In this document: positions 11,142 through 21,795 of the stretch, one piece after another
Numbering within the stretch: the first letter of the stretch is position 1
Layout of the letters: the number at the start of each line of letters is the position of its first letter
NCBI GenBank assembly: GCA_015680685.1
Contig: MNCI01006634.1
Coordinates: 703-59,821, forward strand
Length of the DNA stretch: 59,119 nucleotides
Direction: 5' to 3'
Origin: Gnetum montanum
Lineage: Eukaryota; Streptophyta; Gnetopsida; Gnetales; Gnetaceae
Notes under the pieces: generated by a model
Told to the model about the DNA's origin: nothing
Database searches by the model: none
Seen by the model: the letters and a program-made list of their open reading frames with translations, nothing else
Program-made: the position numbers and the translations under genes

Positions 11142-12400
11142 TCATCTTTGGCTAGCATTGTTCTTCAACCCCTTGTAGGAATGGTTCATGGGTCTCAACT
11201 TATCCATTAGGTTTTCTATGAAACGCCTAATGAACTGTAATCTACCTTGTAGACCCCAAAGTTCGATAAGGCTACTTGGTGGTTTTAAGTTGATAATAAC
11301 TTTAACCTTGTCTGGATCTACTTGTATTCCTGTTTCTGATACTACGAAACCTAGCATCTTGCCCATTTTTACCTCGAAGACACATTTCTTTGGGTTGAGC
11401 CTAAGTTCATATTTCAGGTAACGTTTTAGGACCAAATCTAAGTCTTGGATGTGCTGCTCTGGCGTTTTTGATTTAATTGCAATTTCATCCACATAATCAT
11501 TGAGTGAATGAAGTATGTAATTGCTAAACATAAATGTCATTGCTCTTTGATATGTGGCACTGGCATTCTTCAAGCTGAATGGCATCATTATATAATAGAA
11601 GGTTCCCCATGGTGTCATGAAGGTCGTCCTGAGCTAATGTTCCAGGTTAATCCATATCTAGTTATACCTTAAAAAATCATCCATATAAGATAACAAGGCA
11701 TGTCCAGTGGTTGAATCAACTAGTTGATCAATGCTAGGCAGGGGGAAATCATCTTTTATGGTCGCAATGTTGAGGTCCCGAAAGTCAATGTAGAGGCAAA
11801 TTCTTCCCTTCTTCTTTGGGACAATGACCATGTTGGATACCTAGTCAGCATAGTCAATAGCCCAGATGAACCTAGCCTGATCAAGTTTAGTGATTTCATT
11901 GCAGACAGCCAATTCTACTTCAGGCTTAACCTTGCATGCTTTTTTCTTCACTGGTCTTAATTTTGGATCAAGTATGATATTGTGCTGGATGATTCAGGGG
12001 TCTAACCTAGGCATGTCAGTGTAGGATCAAGCGAACACCTTTATGTTGTCTCGAAGCACGTGTTCTATACCTTTGGCAAGTTGAGGTTGCAGTAGTGCGC
12101 TTAATTTTAATACATTAACTTCACCGTCAGGCATAATTATAGGGGTTTTAGTTAAAGGGTCTTCAGTGATGCTATCAGCTTCTATGTCTAGAGATTTTGT
12201 CATGCCTTCATAGCTGTCTAATGTTTGTTGCATCGAGGCTACGAATATGTCGTCTATTGATGGATCTAAGTTGATAGAATTTATGTTGATTTCTCTTGTG
12301 ATCTTCCCGCATGGTCCATTGATGGTCAATGGTGTGAATAGATGCTTGTAATCCATCGAGTTTTCTCTTGCAAATAAATAGGGAGCAGAGTGAGCTCGGA
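11142..12400 (-). pseudogene. pol: Reverse transcriptase relic of element C
   Basis: Minus-strand translation gives a pre-RT linker (12400-12027), then in the same frame the RT signatures VPKKKGR, DFRDLN and DDFPLP (about 11.85-11.75 kb), MTPWGTFYYIMMPFSLKNA (11618-11562) and YVDE (about 11493-11484), where active gypsy RTs have YVDD. Several in-frame stops lie between 12.0 and 11.6 kb. This is the fingers-palm part of a plant Ty3/gypsy RT; thumb and RNase H are not evident. The family role is copying RNA into DNA in the particle, but this copy cannot make an active enzyme. Its distance from the protease of C (about 4.5 kb, filled by the opposing gene) is unusual. Confidence 0.85.
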
Positions 12401-12449
12401 AGGGCTATTACACTTTTCTAGTCAATATAAATCATGTGTACATTTAACA

Positions 12450-12575
12450 GTGGTTAAGGTATTCAGTGGTAGTTTATCGTCATACCTGGACACATGGCAG
12501 TTTAAGGCCTTACCAAGTCAAATGTGGCAGTTTAAGGCCTTACAAGGCCGAATGTGGTAGTTCATGACATCTAGT
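12450..12575 (+). repeat. Second GGCC-type minisatellite of element C
   Basis: Three to four copies of a CAGTTTAAGGCCTTA-like unit resemble the minisatellite at 16.5-16.8 kb. Together the two blocks bracket the opposing gene of C on both sides. Confidence 0.6.
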
Positions 12576-12805
12576 TGGTTGTATGATTTGTACATGGTTA
12601 TTGGGTGTGAGACTATCAGATGAGGAGTTTGCATCAAAATGTTTAGTGTGGACAACCGGAATTGTTTCGCAAGAGAATATGGTATGTGGTAGTGTTCATT
12701 ATATCGTTATTTTTGTTTTGCATTTGCTCATACTTTGTACTTTGGTTAATTTTTAATAAATTGAAAAAAATATTCAAGGAGGTGGCGGCAGGGTCAACGT
12801 GACGG
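12576..12805. other. Spacer upstream of the opposing gene of C
   Basis: AT-rich DNA between the minisatellite and the TATA box of the opposing gene. I see no gene in it. Confidence 0.4.
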
Positions 12806-12814
12806 TATAAAATA
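12806..12814 (+). promoter_or_regulatory. TATA box of the opposing gene in element C
   Basis: TATAAAATA is followed by about 320 bases of non-coding DNA and then the first ATG of the spliced gene at 13135. It points against the transcription direction of the host element, so the gene probably had its own promoter. Inferred from sequence only. Confidence 0.5.
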
Positions 12815-12824
12815 CATGGAGTGA

Positions 12825-13130
12825 GCATGAACCTGATAGTCAAAACAGGCAGCATGAACTTGAGCCAAATCACAGCGTGAGCGTGAACCAAATTTCGTAG
12901 CATGAACATGCATTACAGGCGACAGTTTCAGCATGAACCTCGGGCCCACAGTGTCAGTGTCAACTTTGGTCCCACGGTGTTAGTGTAGAGAACCAATGAC
13001 CTTCAACGTGTAGGGTTCAGCACAACGTGTAGGAATCAGAGTAGCGTGTAGGACTAAACCCCAGCATGCAGCATTTAGTGCAGGGCAGCATGCAGGACTA
13101 AACCCTGGCATGTAGCATTCAGCGCAAGGT
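12825..13130 (+). repeat. Degenerate repeats in the 5' leader of the opposing gene of C
   Basis: Short units related to AGCATGAACCTG, then CAACGTGTAGG / GCATGCAGGACTAAACC, recur many times between the TATA box and the ATG. C/T and G/A changes at CG sites account for many unit differences. The block would lie in the 5' untranslated region. Confidence 0.55.
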
Positions 13131-13134
13131 AGCA

Positions 13135-16075
13135 ATGGGCAAGGGTAAGGAAGTAGAAGGTCAGGGGAGGAAGGAGCCCAGCTTGACATCTAGCACCGAT
13201 CCATCATCTGACGGTAAGTCCCAGTATTTTTCTAACGCCTTAGCTTGTTTGTTTTTTTATATAATTAGGTAAATTGACTTCTCGATGTTATCCTATGCGT
13301 ACAGTGGATGTTCCCCCTGGTGGAGCTCCTGTCACAACTAGGCGGACTGAGGGCACTATGTCCATGAAATTCGGGGAGATTAGTGCTACACAACTATGGT
13401 TACGCACTAAGGCACCACCGTAGATCATTAGCTGTTTAAGTGACGCAGGCCTCATGGATTTATTTACTACCCCAAGTCCTGATGTGTCAGTGACAGAGAT
13501 GATTGGAATCGTTGACTCTTTCAACGAATCCGTAACCTACTATAGCACGCGTATCAAGGGTGCTAAAGTGGTTTTTTATCTATCGGCAGAATTCTTCTTG
13601 GACCTCTTTGGCGTACCAGCAGATGGTGTCAAAGTGGTGGTCGACAGGGCACAGAAAGAGCTCCATGTTATGCGAGAATTGGAGGACTGGTTGGGCATTC
13701 CCAAAGGCTCTAAGGGATTTTCTATGCAAGGCAAGTTAAAAGTGGTTGAAGTCAATGAGTTGTATCCCTTGTTTAGAGCGTGGGTGTTTCCCAAGTCTCT
13801 TTCTCAGGTCAAAACCTTTGGGGTAGAACCCATGCGTATCATGCGCACTATTCTAGAGACTAGGGTACGTTATAACTGAGCCTAATTTCTACTCTCGGGT
13901 TTCCACAGGGAGATAGTGAGGTTATGCTCGAATATTGAGGCGCAATCCCATTTCACATTTGCATTCTTTGCCGTCTACTTGCGCTAGCTGGCTGAATTTT
14001 TAGTTATTCATGCGGATAATAAATACGTGCTAAGGGATCGTGACCAACTATCTCATCCATGGATTCGCCGCTTATTTGAGGTGGCTGAATCTCAAGATGC
14101 TCCCGAGGGGATTGATGAATCAGTTTCTGCCACAACAGAGGGGTCATCTGGCCATTCCATTCATACACATGACAGCGTAGGGTTGGAACCAGATAGTGTG
14201 CCCTATACTGCTAAAAGAGCTAAGCGGGTGATCAAGGAGACGATCGGGGAAGCAAGATAGAAAGTTCAGAAGCGTGAACATCCTAGAGAGGTTGCCCTAA
14301 CTATATAGGAATCAAGAGTGAAACACATACATTTTAAGATGCCTGTACAAGGTAAGCTTGATTCACTGGTTTTTCCTTGCTTTATTGTCAACATCATTAT
14401 TTTTACTTTGTTTTTCGGTTATTTATACAAAACTAATGTTGATCCTATGAACATGATTAGAGTTAATTTCTATGGTAAGAAAAGAGAGGTTAGCACCGAT
14501 CATTGAGGAGGAAGAGGGCTTGACAAATTTGAATGAAGAGGAGGAAACGAGCAGAGACGAGACAGGAGGAATAAAAGATCAGGAAGGAGATACCTCTAAA
14601 AAGGGTGACATCGATGATCAAGGTGGAGTCGACGAGATGTTTGATGGTTTCTTGAAAGGGAGGTTAGACCTTGGCAATCCTCCAAATCGGGAGGAAGACA
14701 AAGACTTTGGTACATTCGCCATATTATGTATATTTGGCTTTTGAGTTATGCTTTTTATTATTCAGGGTTTTAATTTTTTGTTTTCACTATTACTAGGAAA
14801 AAATGTTGAGGCTAGGACAGATCCTAGCATTTGTTTAGAAGTTCCTATGATAAAGGCTCCCACATGAATGACTACCGAAGTTAACCCATCTCCTACACAT
14901 GAACCATTTACTTGGATCGAAATGCCAAGTAAAATGGACTTTGTAACTGGTATCATTGGAGAGGTGGTTGATCACATCCAGCAAGCTCATCCTAAGATAG
15001 GTATATATATCTTAAATGTTTTGAATCTTTTAGTTTTTCATATCTGTCTCTACTATCCAAGGTCTAATGTATGTTTTTCTCATGTGACTAGGGGCCAAAC
15101 TGAGATGGGATCCATCTGAGGCCGCGTGCATAGATAGTTTGCATGTACTACTAGCAGAGATTGAGAAAGTGCCTAGACAGATCTATAATGATGTGGTGGA
15201 ATGTGTCGTGCAGAATGCTAAGTCTCTTTGGACCTATAGGCGTTCGATCGAGGAACTATGGTTACGAATTCAGGCTAGGGAAAAAGAGATTTCGAAGCTA
15301 TCAGCAGAATGGGATGATCTCAAGGCACGCTATGACTCCACCTCAGCAAGGTTAATGAGTGATCATTCTTGGCGAACTTCTAAAGTTACTTATACCAAGT
15401 ATTGGGATCTATTGGACTACCAAGTAACTATGACTCGGGCGCTAGCAAAACGAAAGGCACAAATAGATTTACTAAATCTCAAATGTCAGGATTGGAGGGC
15501 TTTTGCTTCTAAGGTGCAGAAATGGGGTCAAGATGAAAAAAATCATAAGCATCATTATAAAAAATTGTTAAAGGAAGTATCTATAGAGAAGCGTCAGCTG
15601 GAAATGTTTGTTGAGGGTTTAGGTCTACACTCTGCATTTGACACGTTTGCTAAGCATACCATAGTGGAGATGGAATCGCCCAAGAGGGTAATCACCACAG
15701 CTTCTAGGGAGGTTTCTATGGGGGAGTTTCCCCTAAAATGTCCCACTTGGTCTGCAGTGGACAAAGGGAAGGCTTTGGCCAACGTTGATTTGGGCCTTGA
15801 TCGGACTGACTGGGCAAGTGTCTCTGAAAAGGAAATCCTACGTCGGTTGGAATTCGATCTAGGAGGATCTTCTTCAGTAAGTAATTTAAAGTTGTGAATT
15901 TTGTGTTTTCCATAACTTTTGGAATTCTTCTCTTTTCTTTTTGTGTTAATTGTTTTATTTTACCTTTTTATAGGGTTAGGTTGATGGCGATGATCAAGAG
16001 GGTGGCCCCAATGGAGCAGGGACCCGTGGTGCCGAGGAGTCTGAGGGGGACACCCCTCCCAACCCTGATGTTTAG
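13135..16075 (+). pseudogene. Opposing intron-containing coiled-coil gene of element C
   Basis: I do not recognise a named family. The structure is clear: exon 1 13135-13213 (basic start MGKGKEVEGQG), exon 2 13269-14351, exon 3 14461-14709 (Glu/Asp-rich), exon 4 14797-15000, exon 5 15092-15876 (long coiled coil with EELWLRIQAREKEISKL), exon 6 15980-16075. Donors are GTAAGT, GTAAGC, GTACAT, GTATAT and GTAAGT; acceptors end AG. The first four introns are all phase 1 and keep the frame. Seven premature stops (13421, 13877, 13883, 13985, 14258, 14306, 14865) are all explicable by C-to-T or G-to-A changes; I see no frameshift. Element D has the same gene with matching exons. The inferred N-terminal fold plus coiled coil resembles additional antisense ORFs of some plant gypsy elements; function unknown. 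Confidence 0.8.
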
Positions 16076-16500
16076 TGTTAAATTTGGTCTTGTTATCGCT
16101 CCTGTCTTTATATGAGTTGCAAACATAATATTTTGTTTTGTTTTGTGTATGAACTGATGGCTGAAATCGGTTAATTGTGGTATTTATCTATTTTGTAAAT
16201 GAATATATATATTTTTTTGTTTGAATTTTGAGTTTGTTTGAACATTGATAAGCGTGGAGTTAAAGTGAAGAATCTTTTTATTCTTTTGGTTGTTATTATT
16301 TAAATGTGAACATGGTGCAGCAATGTAAAATGTTTTGTTTGTTTTGTTGTTTAAGTGTAATGCACGAAATAGGAATGCCAGTGGGAATGTAATTGTAATT
16401 GAAGGATAATTGTGAGAAGGGGAATGTGAAGAAAAACTGTAGCTGATACACAACAATGTAAGCATAAATTCGAACAATGAACTTGAATTTGTGAGAAAAC
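16076..16500 (+). other. 3' region of the opposing gene of C
   Basis: AT-rich non-coding sequence after the stop at 16075, up to the minisatellite. It probably holds the polyadenylation region of the + strand gene. Overlapping frames on the minus strand have no coding character. Confidence 0.4.
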
Positions 16501-16509
16501 AAATGTAAG

Positions 16510-16810
16510 AAAATGCTCTAGTTTAAGGCCATTTCGGGCCATACGCACACATGCGTCAGTTTAAAGTCATGAAGGACTATAGCCTTGATGTTCTAATTTA
16601 ATACCATTTCAGGCCCCATGCACTAGTTTAAGGCCATTTTGGGCCATGTGTAAACAAGAGAAGTTTCAAGTGATACTAGTGGGTTTCTTGGTAGACCATC
16701 CATTCTTGACCATGGCTAGTTTTATGTCGTTGCGTACATGTGATAGTTTAGTGTCATTTCGGACGATGAATGTAATTTAACGTCATTTCGTACTAAGGAT
16801 GTAGCTTATT
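16510..16810 (+). repeat. GGCC-rich minisatellite of element C
   Basis: Six to seven spaced copies of an AGTTTAAGGCCATTTCGGGCC-like unit lie at about 16519, 16555, 16590, 16622, 16711, 16744 and 16777. Later copies decay to forms such as GTGTCATTTCGGAC. They sit between the end of the opposing gene and the end of gag-protease, as in A and D. Confidence 0.8.
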
Positions 16811-16874
16811 GGTTTAGTAATTTTTTGAGTTTTTGTAGTTTTACATTGGGAGTGACACTGATAGGTGTGATTCT

Positions 16875-19800
16875 TTATTTAGAGTCCCCTTCACTGATTA
16901 CGTTGAATGGTAATTCAACCCAAGGGATATCTGGTGGAATAGGATCTATGTTGGTATCTTCTAGTGTTTCCATGTGTATAGTAGTTTCGATGTTTGGTGT
17001 AGTTTCTAGATTAGGCGGTGCATGTATGGTTTCAAGTCTGAGTGTTTCTGTGCTAGGCAAATTTTTTTTACATCTGATGGATCATTGTCTATTGGTTGTG
17101 CGCAACTTTGTTTCTCGTTTGTATCATCGTATTTAGGCCCTTCAAACTTAACCTCCAAACCTTGGTCTATATTCATATATGATGAGATGGTCAGTGTAGC
17201 AGCCTCCCCATGTATAAGGATTTCACCACCTTCGTAAGGTAGGTGAATCTCTTGGTGTATGGGGGAGGAGACTGCTCTGAGTTGTGCTAGCCAGGGTCTT
17301 CCCAATATTAAATTGAACCCCAACATTTTTTCAATGACAACGAAGTTAGCTAATGTGGGGAATCGATCCCCTGCTATAAAGTCCATAGTTATGGTGCCTT
17401 TTACTACTACGCGTGATCCACTAAACGATTTTAAGCATGTGGCGGAGGTTTGTCTAATTAATTCTATATGCCCTGATTGTTCAATGAGGGGATAGGATAC
17501 TACATTCGTGGCAGCTCCATCATCTACATGCACTCGATGTATTTTAAATTGATTTACTTGCATGGTTATGAACATGGATGCGGTTGTCACTTCTCTTGTT
17601 TTCTCATCAATCTTGATGTCGTTAGTATGGAAGCCTAGTGATTTGGAAGTCAATCTGTGTGGCGAATACATAAACACATGAATGGAATGTTCATTTGGGG
17701 GTAAGTCCTCGCTTACTGGAATCAATATCAGCATGTGCACTAGGGCTTCGTGATGAGTTTGAGAAGTTAATATCAAGTCATATAGGCTTAGTGAAGTGTT
17801 TTTCTGTTTAAGTGCCTATGTGACCTATGTTAGGGCTGTTGCTAAATCTTTACTGTTAGGTGTATGTCTGTTAATGGTTACTTGGTCCAACGGGCCCAAC
17901 AGTTTTATTTCATATGCATCCGGTTTGACATTTTCTTCCATGACTGTTGATTTAGATGCATCATGCATTCCGAATGATTCTCTCTTATAGCTCATACTCG
18001 ATTTGTTGGTAGGTGATGCCATGCGTACTGCACTTAATGGGGTAGGCTTGGGGGGTCCTAAGGCAAGCTGTTGACATTCATTCTTCAATCATTACCGTGT
18101 GAGCCTGTCTTCCAGGCGCTCTCGCGTGTGGCATGGGGGAATATTTGGTTTCTGAATATCTAGTTGCTTTGGAACCCGTATGACGTATGAAGTAGGATGA
18201 GGTTGCGATTGGATAGTCAAAGCTGGTTGAGTGTTAGGCTGCCTGGGCACCCTAACTACATACGGGGTCTATTTATTCTATGTTTGCAGGGTGGAGGATT
18301 GATGGTTATCAGGATGTCCAAGTATCCTGACAACATACGGGGTAGGCCTAGTTGGGGCTTGTGTCTCCGTAGTTGCAATTGCAGGAGGCACTCGGACTAC
18401 ATGGGGAGTGGGTCGGGTAGGAGGTTGTGTGTTTGTGATACTAGCGACAAGAGGTACATGCACCATGTATGGTTTTGGTGGTATGGTAGAGGCTGCCTCC
18501 GTGGGGGGAATCCGAATGACATAGGGTTTTTGCAAGGTTGGCAAGTTACATGGAGAGTATGATGATTGAGATGTGAGCATTGGTGCAGTAAAAGGAATAC
18601 GAACTACAAAAGGTCTCGTAGGTATTTTCTGTTCATTATCTGAGTAAATGGTGTTAATTCTAGGTGTTTCTTATTTGTTGTCTAAGTAAATAGTGTTAAT
18701 CACGTATGGGGCCTCCTTAGTATTTAGAGGATCCTTATATATGCCCATGACTTGGTTTTGTGGTTGGACTGGGTTGGCCTCGTTGAAAGTGATCTCACCT
18801 CCGTCGATCATCCGTTGAATATCTTGTTTCAGGGTGAAATAGTAATCAATGCCATGCCCTTTGCGTTGATGATAATCACAAAAATTGTCTATTCTAAAGC
18901 CCCTTGGAACTGGAGGCTCATCTGGCATTGCCAAGCTTGGGTTCTCGACCAACTAACAAAATTAATCATGTATTTGTATTGCTGTCGGGGATAATTGTTT
19001 ATGTTTCATTAGCCTAGCCTTTAGGTGTTGGTCAAATAACTGTGAAGCTTTCATGGGTAATGGTGTGTATTGAGAGGGGTCTCTCCTCTCGATGTTTATC
19101 GTGGTACCTGGTGTAGGGTTTTGTGATGTGGACGATTCGGGTGTAGTAGCGAGAGTAGGTCTAGTATAGCTAGTTGGGGCAGTGGGGGGTTTGCCTCATT
19201 GTCCTGTACTCGTTTGTTGTGTTTCCACTACTGCTGCTATAGTTGCCTTAGCCTTTTCTTTGTCTTTCTTATTGTTTTGGTTTTTGAAGGCTGAATAGGT
19301 GGGGTCATGGTTGTTTTGGGCTTCCTCCTCTATGTTCTTTATTTGTACAAATGCTTGATTGAGCGTGTGTGTGTTAAGATAGTATAGCTTGGACTTCACA
19401 AAATCATTAATGGCCCCTTTTAAAATAGTGAGGAGATAAGTCTCCAGGATTGGTTCATGTAGCTCATTGAGGGCAGCACTCCATCGTTGAATAAATTTTT
19501 GAACAGGTTCAAGCGGTGCTTGCTTAACCTGTATCAGGCTATCAAGTGTTGCTTCAGGCTTCAGGTTATACTTGAACCTAGTGAAAAATTGGTGTAGTAG
19601 ATCTTCCAAGGAAGATATGGAGTTTCGGGGCAAAGCCCAATACCAGTCAAGTGCTCTCCCTGTGAGGGACATGGGGAACACCCGCAAAATAGCATGTGGC
19701 CATGCTTGAAGTAATACAAATTCTAATCTAAACGTTATAAGATGGGCGTTGGGTTCTATCTCCCCATTGTATTTAGTTAACGTGGGTAAGGAAACACCCT

Positions 19801-21065
19801 TAGGTAACGTTCGAGTTGGAACCAAAGAGCTGATAGGATCATCTTGATAGAAATCCACTATCTTCAACTCTTCTTCGGTAGTTGTTCTAAGGCACTTAAC
19901 CTCGTCAATTAGCTCTTACATCAGTGTTTTAGCGTTAGCCCAGTCTCGGGCACTAGGTGAGATGGCAGATTGGTTATGTTATGTAGTATACACATTAGAT
20001 TTTTGTATGGTGGGCAGGAAAGAGGAAAGTTGAGTGGTTGTGGGTTGGGATTGTGGAACATTCATGGTAGGTGCTGCTAAGGGTGGCATACTGTAAGGAA
20101 AGGGTTGTTGTTGTTGTTGTTGTTGTATTTGAGGGATATTCATGGGAGGAAGTGTAGGAGGTGGTAAGTTGTAGTTAGGGGGTTGATGCATTTGTGTACC
20201 AGTCCCAGCCCACTATCCAGTCATGTTTTGTGTAGGGACACCCCGAACTTGTTGAGTTGAAGTGGTAAAGGGAGCCCTTTGAGTTCGGATCCATGGTATA
20301 TAATGTGCAGATGTAGAAGTTGGTATCACATATGGCATCATGATCACTCGTGGTGGGAAGGTCACTCCTACATTATTTTGAGGGGGTTGTTGTTGGGGTT
20401 GTATTTGCAAGAGAGGGGGTAAGGTGGTGACTGGAGGGACAGTGGCGATGGGTATGTTGAATTGATTATCAGTTGCGTGGAAAGTGGGAATGAGGGTAGA
20501 GGCTTCTTGTTGAGGTACAAATGCTTGAGTGGTTCTAAGTGATTGGAGGAACGTAGTTTCTCCCGTGAATGGGTGAAACAATGGGTTCACGTAAGTTTGT
20601 GGGCTAAGGGTATGGTATGAATCTTCGTGTTCAGACTGAGTTGCAAAGTCATCCTTCTCTTCCAATTGAGGATGTCATAAATTGGTCTAAAGACTGATTC
20701 CTGGCTAGGAGGAGCTGTGAGATAAGTTCAGAGTAGTGCTTGGGGAGAGGGATGATGTCATACAGGGAAGAGATGAACTCATGTCCTCCCCTATAAAACA
20801 GTTCATATTGTCTTTTGGCCTCCATTTCGGTTTGGTCCACTACTAGGCTGGCTTGGATTTTTATGCATATGAGATTATATTATTCCTATGTGATAACATT
20901 GAATGATGGGCTCTTCCCTTATAGTCTAAGAAATCGACGGGGCCCTCCCTAGGGGTTAACCTTACCACGGGCCCCAATGGGTTGCATAACGAGCATCGGC
21001 GTTGTCGTGGGGCCCACAGTATTTGGAATGGACTTGGTCAAAGCGTTGGTATTGGCAGTATTCAT
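16875..21065 (-). pseudogene. gag-pro: Gag-protease polyprotein of element C
   Basis: The likely start is ATG at 21065 (MNTANTNALTKS). The order is an N-terminal region, a Pro/Gln-rich stretch (20665-19980) with a poly-Gln run, a Retrotrans_gag-type domain (19867-19196; MKIVDFYQDDPIS, LDWYWALP), a zinc-knuckle-like CDYHQRKGHGIDYY (about 18880), a Pro/Thr-rich linker, and an aspartic protease (17776-17200) with VDDGAATNV near 17520 and LILGRPWLAQLR near 17300. The tail has WVELPF before the stop at 16875. From 20665 to 17006 every open piece is in one frame; shifts occur near 20660 and 17010. The final His/Cys of the knuckle is replaced (YYF), so the knuckle is damaged. Role as for other Gag-protease proteins of plant Ty3/gypsy elements. 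Confidence 0.88.
20104..20127 (-). repeat. Trinucleotide repeat coding for poly-Gln in gag of C
   Basis: (GTT)n on the + strand, read as CAA on the minus strand, gives about eight glutamines in the Pro/Gln-rich N-terminal part of Gag. Confidence 0.85.
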
Positions 21066-21199
21066 GGTAGAAAGTTCTAAATGTAAGAAGTGTATGCAGA
21101 TGAAAATTTGATTAAGTATGAAAGTATGGACAGAATGCTCGACGTATAGTGCACAGGCACTGTTGTGAGTGTGAAGGAGCTGATCACAGTGATCACAAC

Positions 21200-21640
21200 G
21201 TGTGAGCTAAGCTCACGGTGTGTAGACCGCAAGTGTTAGCATGTAGACAGAGTCCATAGCATACAGTGTGCAAGTGAGCTGGACAGCCTGTAGATAGGCT
21301 CTATAGCGTACAACATGCAAGTAAGCTATACAGTGTGTAGACATGGTCTACAGTGTATAGCATGCAAGTGAGCTAGACAGCGTGTAGATAGAGTCCACAG
21401 TGTACAACATGCAAGTGAGCTGGACAGCATGTAGACAGAGTCCACAATGTACAGCGTGCAAGTGAGCTAGACAGCATGTAGACAGAGTCCACAGCGTACA
21501 GCGTGCAAGTGAGCTAGACAGCATGTAGACAGAGTCCATAGCATACAGCGTGCAAGTGAGTTGGACACCGTGTAGACAGGGTCTACAGTGTATAGCGTGC
21601 AAGTGAGCTAGGTAGCATGTAGACACTGGGAATTCTACTA
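21200..21640 (-). repeat. 47-bp tandem array in the leader of element C
   Basis: The word ACAGCGTGCAAGTGAGCT, with variants, starts at 21263, 21310, 21357, 21404, 21451, 21498, 21545 and 21592: an exact 47-base step for at least eight units. Since 47 is not a multiple of three, the apparent 100-codon frame across it is an artefact. It lies between the PBS-like block and gag, the same place as the different array in element A. Confidence 0.95.
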
Positions 21641-21771
21641 GACAAAGCACAGATTAGAGAGGTTCAAAATCAGATTTAATGTTGAGGCAATGTAGATCTA
21701 GGAGAATCAAGTAGTAGATCCGAAGCACAGGGGGATGTGTATGAGATCAGAGTAGATTGAAACAGTTTCAA

Positions 21772-21790
21772 GGCCCTCCTTCTAGCACCA
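21772..21790 (-). promoter_or_regulatory. Primer-binding-site-like block of element C
   Basis: The minus strand reads TGGTGCTAGAAGGAGGGCC, five bases inside the LTR end (TACA). It is the cleanest of the four copies. TGG at its start fits pairing with a tRNA CCA tail. The matching tRNA 3' end would read CCTTCTAGCACCA, which I do not recognise. Confidence 0.65.
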
Positions 21791-21795
21791 TTTTC

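Noticed and set aside
4578-12400. Reading the RT at 11.1-12.4 kb as the pol of element A
   Set aside because: A is on the minus strand with its 5' LTR at 9243-10912; its pol would lie to the left of its protease, not upstream of its own LTR.
13865-13908. A GTACGT...CCACAG segment that looks like a further intron in the opposing gene of C
   Set aside because: The sequence aligns without a gap to D (27230-27275) and stays in frame with EIVRLC; it is coding sequence with two stop codons.
18197-18562. 121-codon + strand frame
   Set aside because: Shadow of the Pro/Thr-rich part of gag-protease of C on the other strand.
21200-21640. CRISPR array
   Set aside because: Units are contiguous tandem repeats without unique spacers, in a plant retrotransposon leader.
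21348-21650. 100-codon minus-strand frame with Cys/Leu-rich repeats
   Set aside because: It is the 47-base tandem array read through; the unit is not a multiple of three and the peptide only reflects the repeat.
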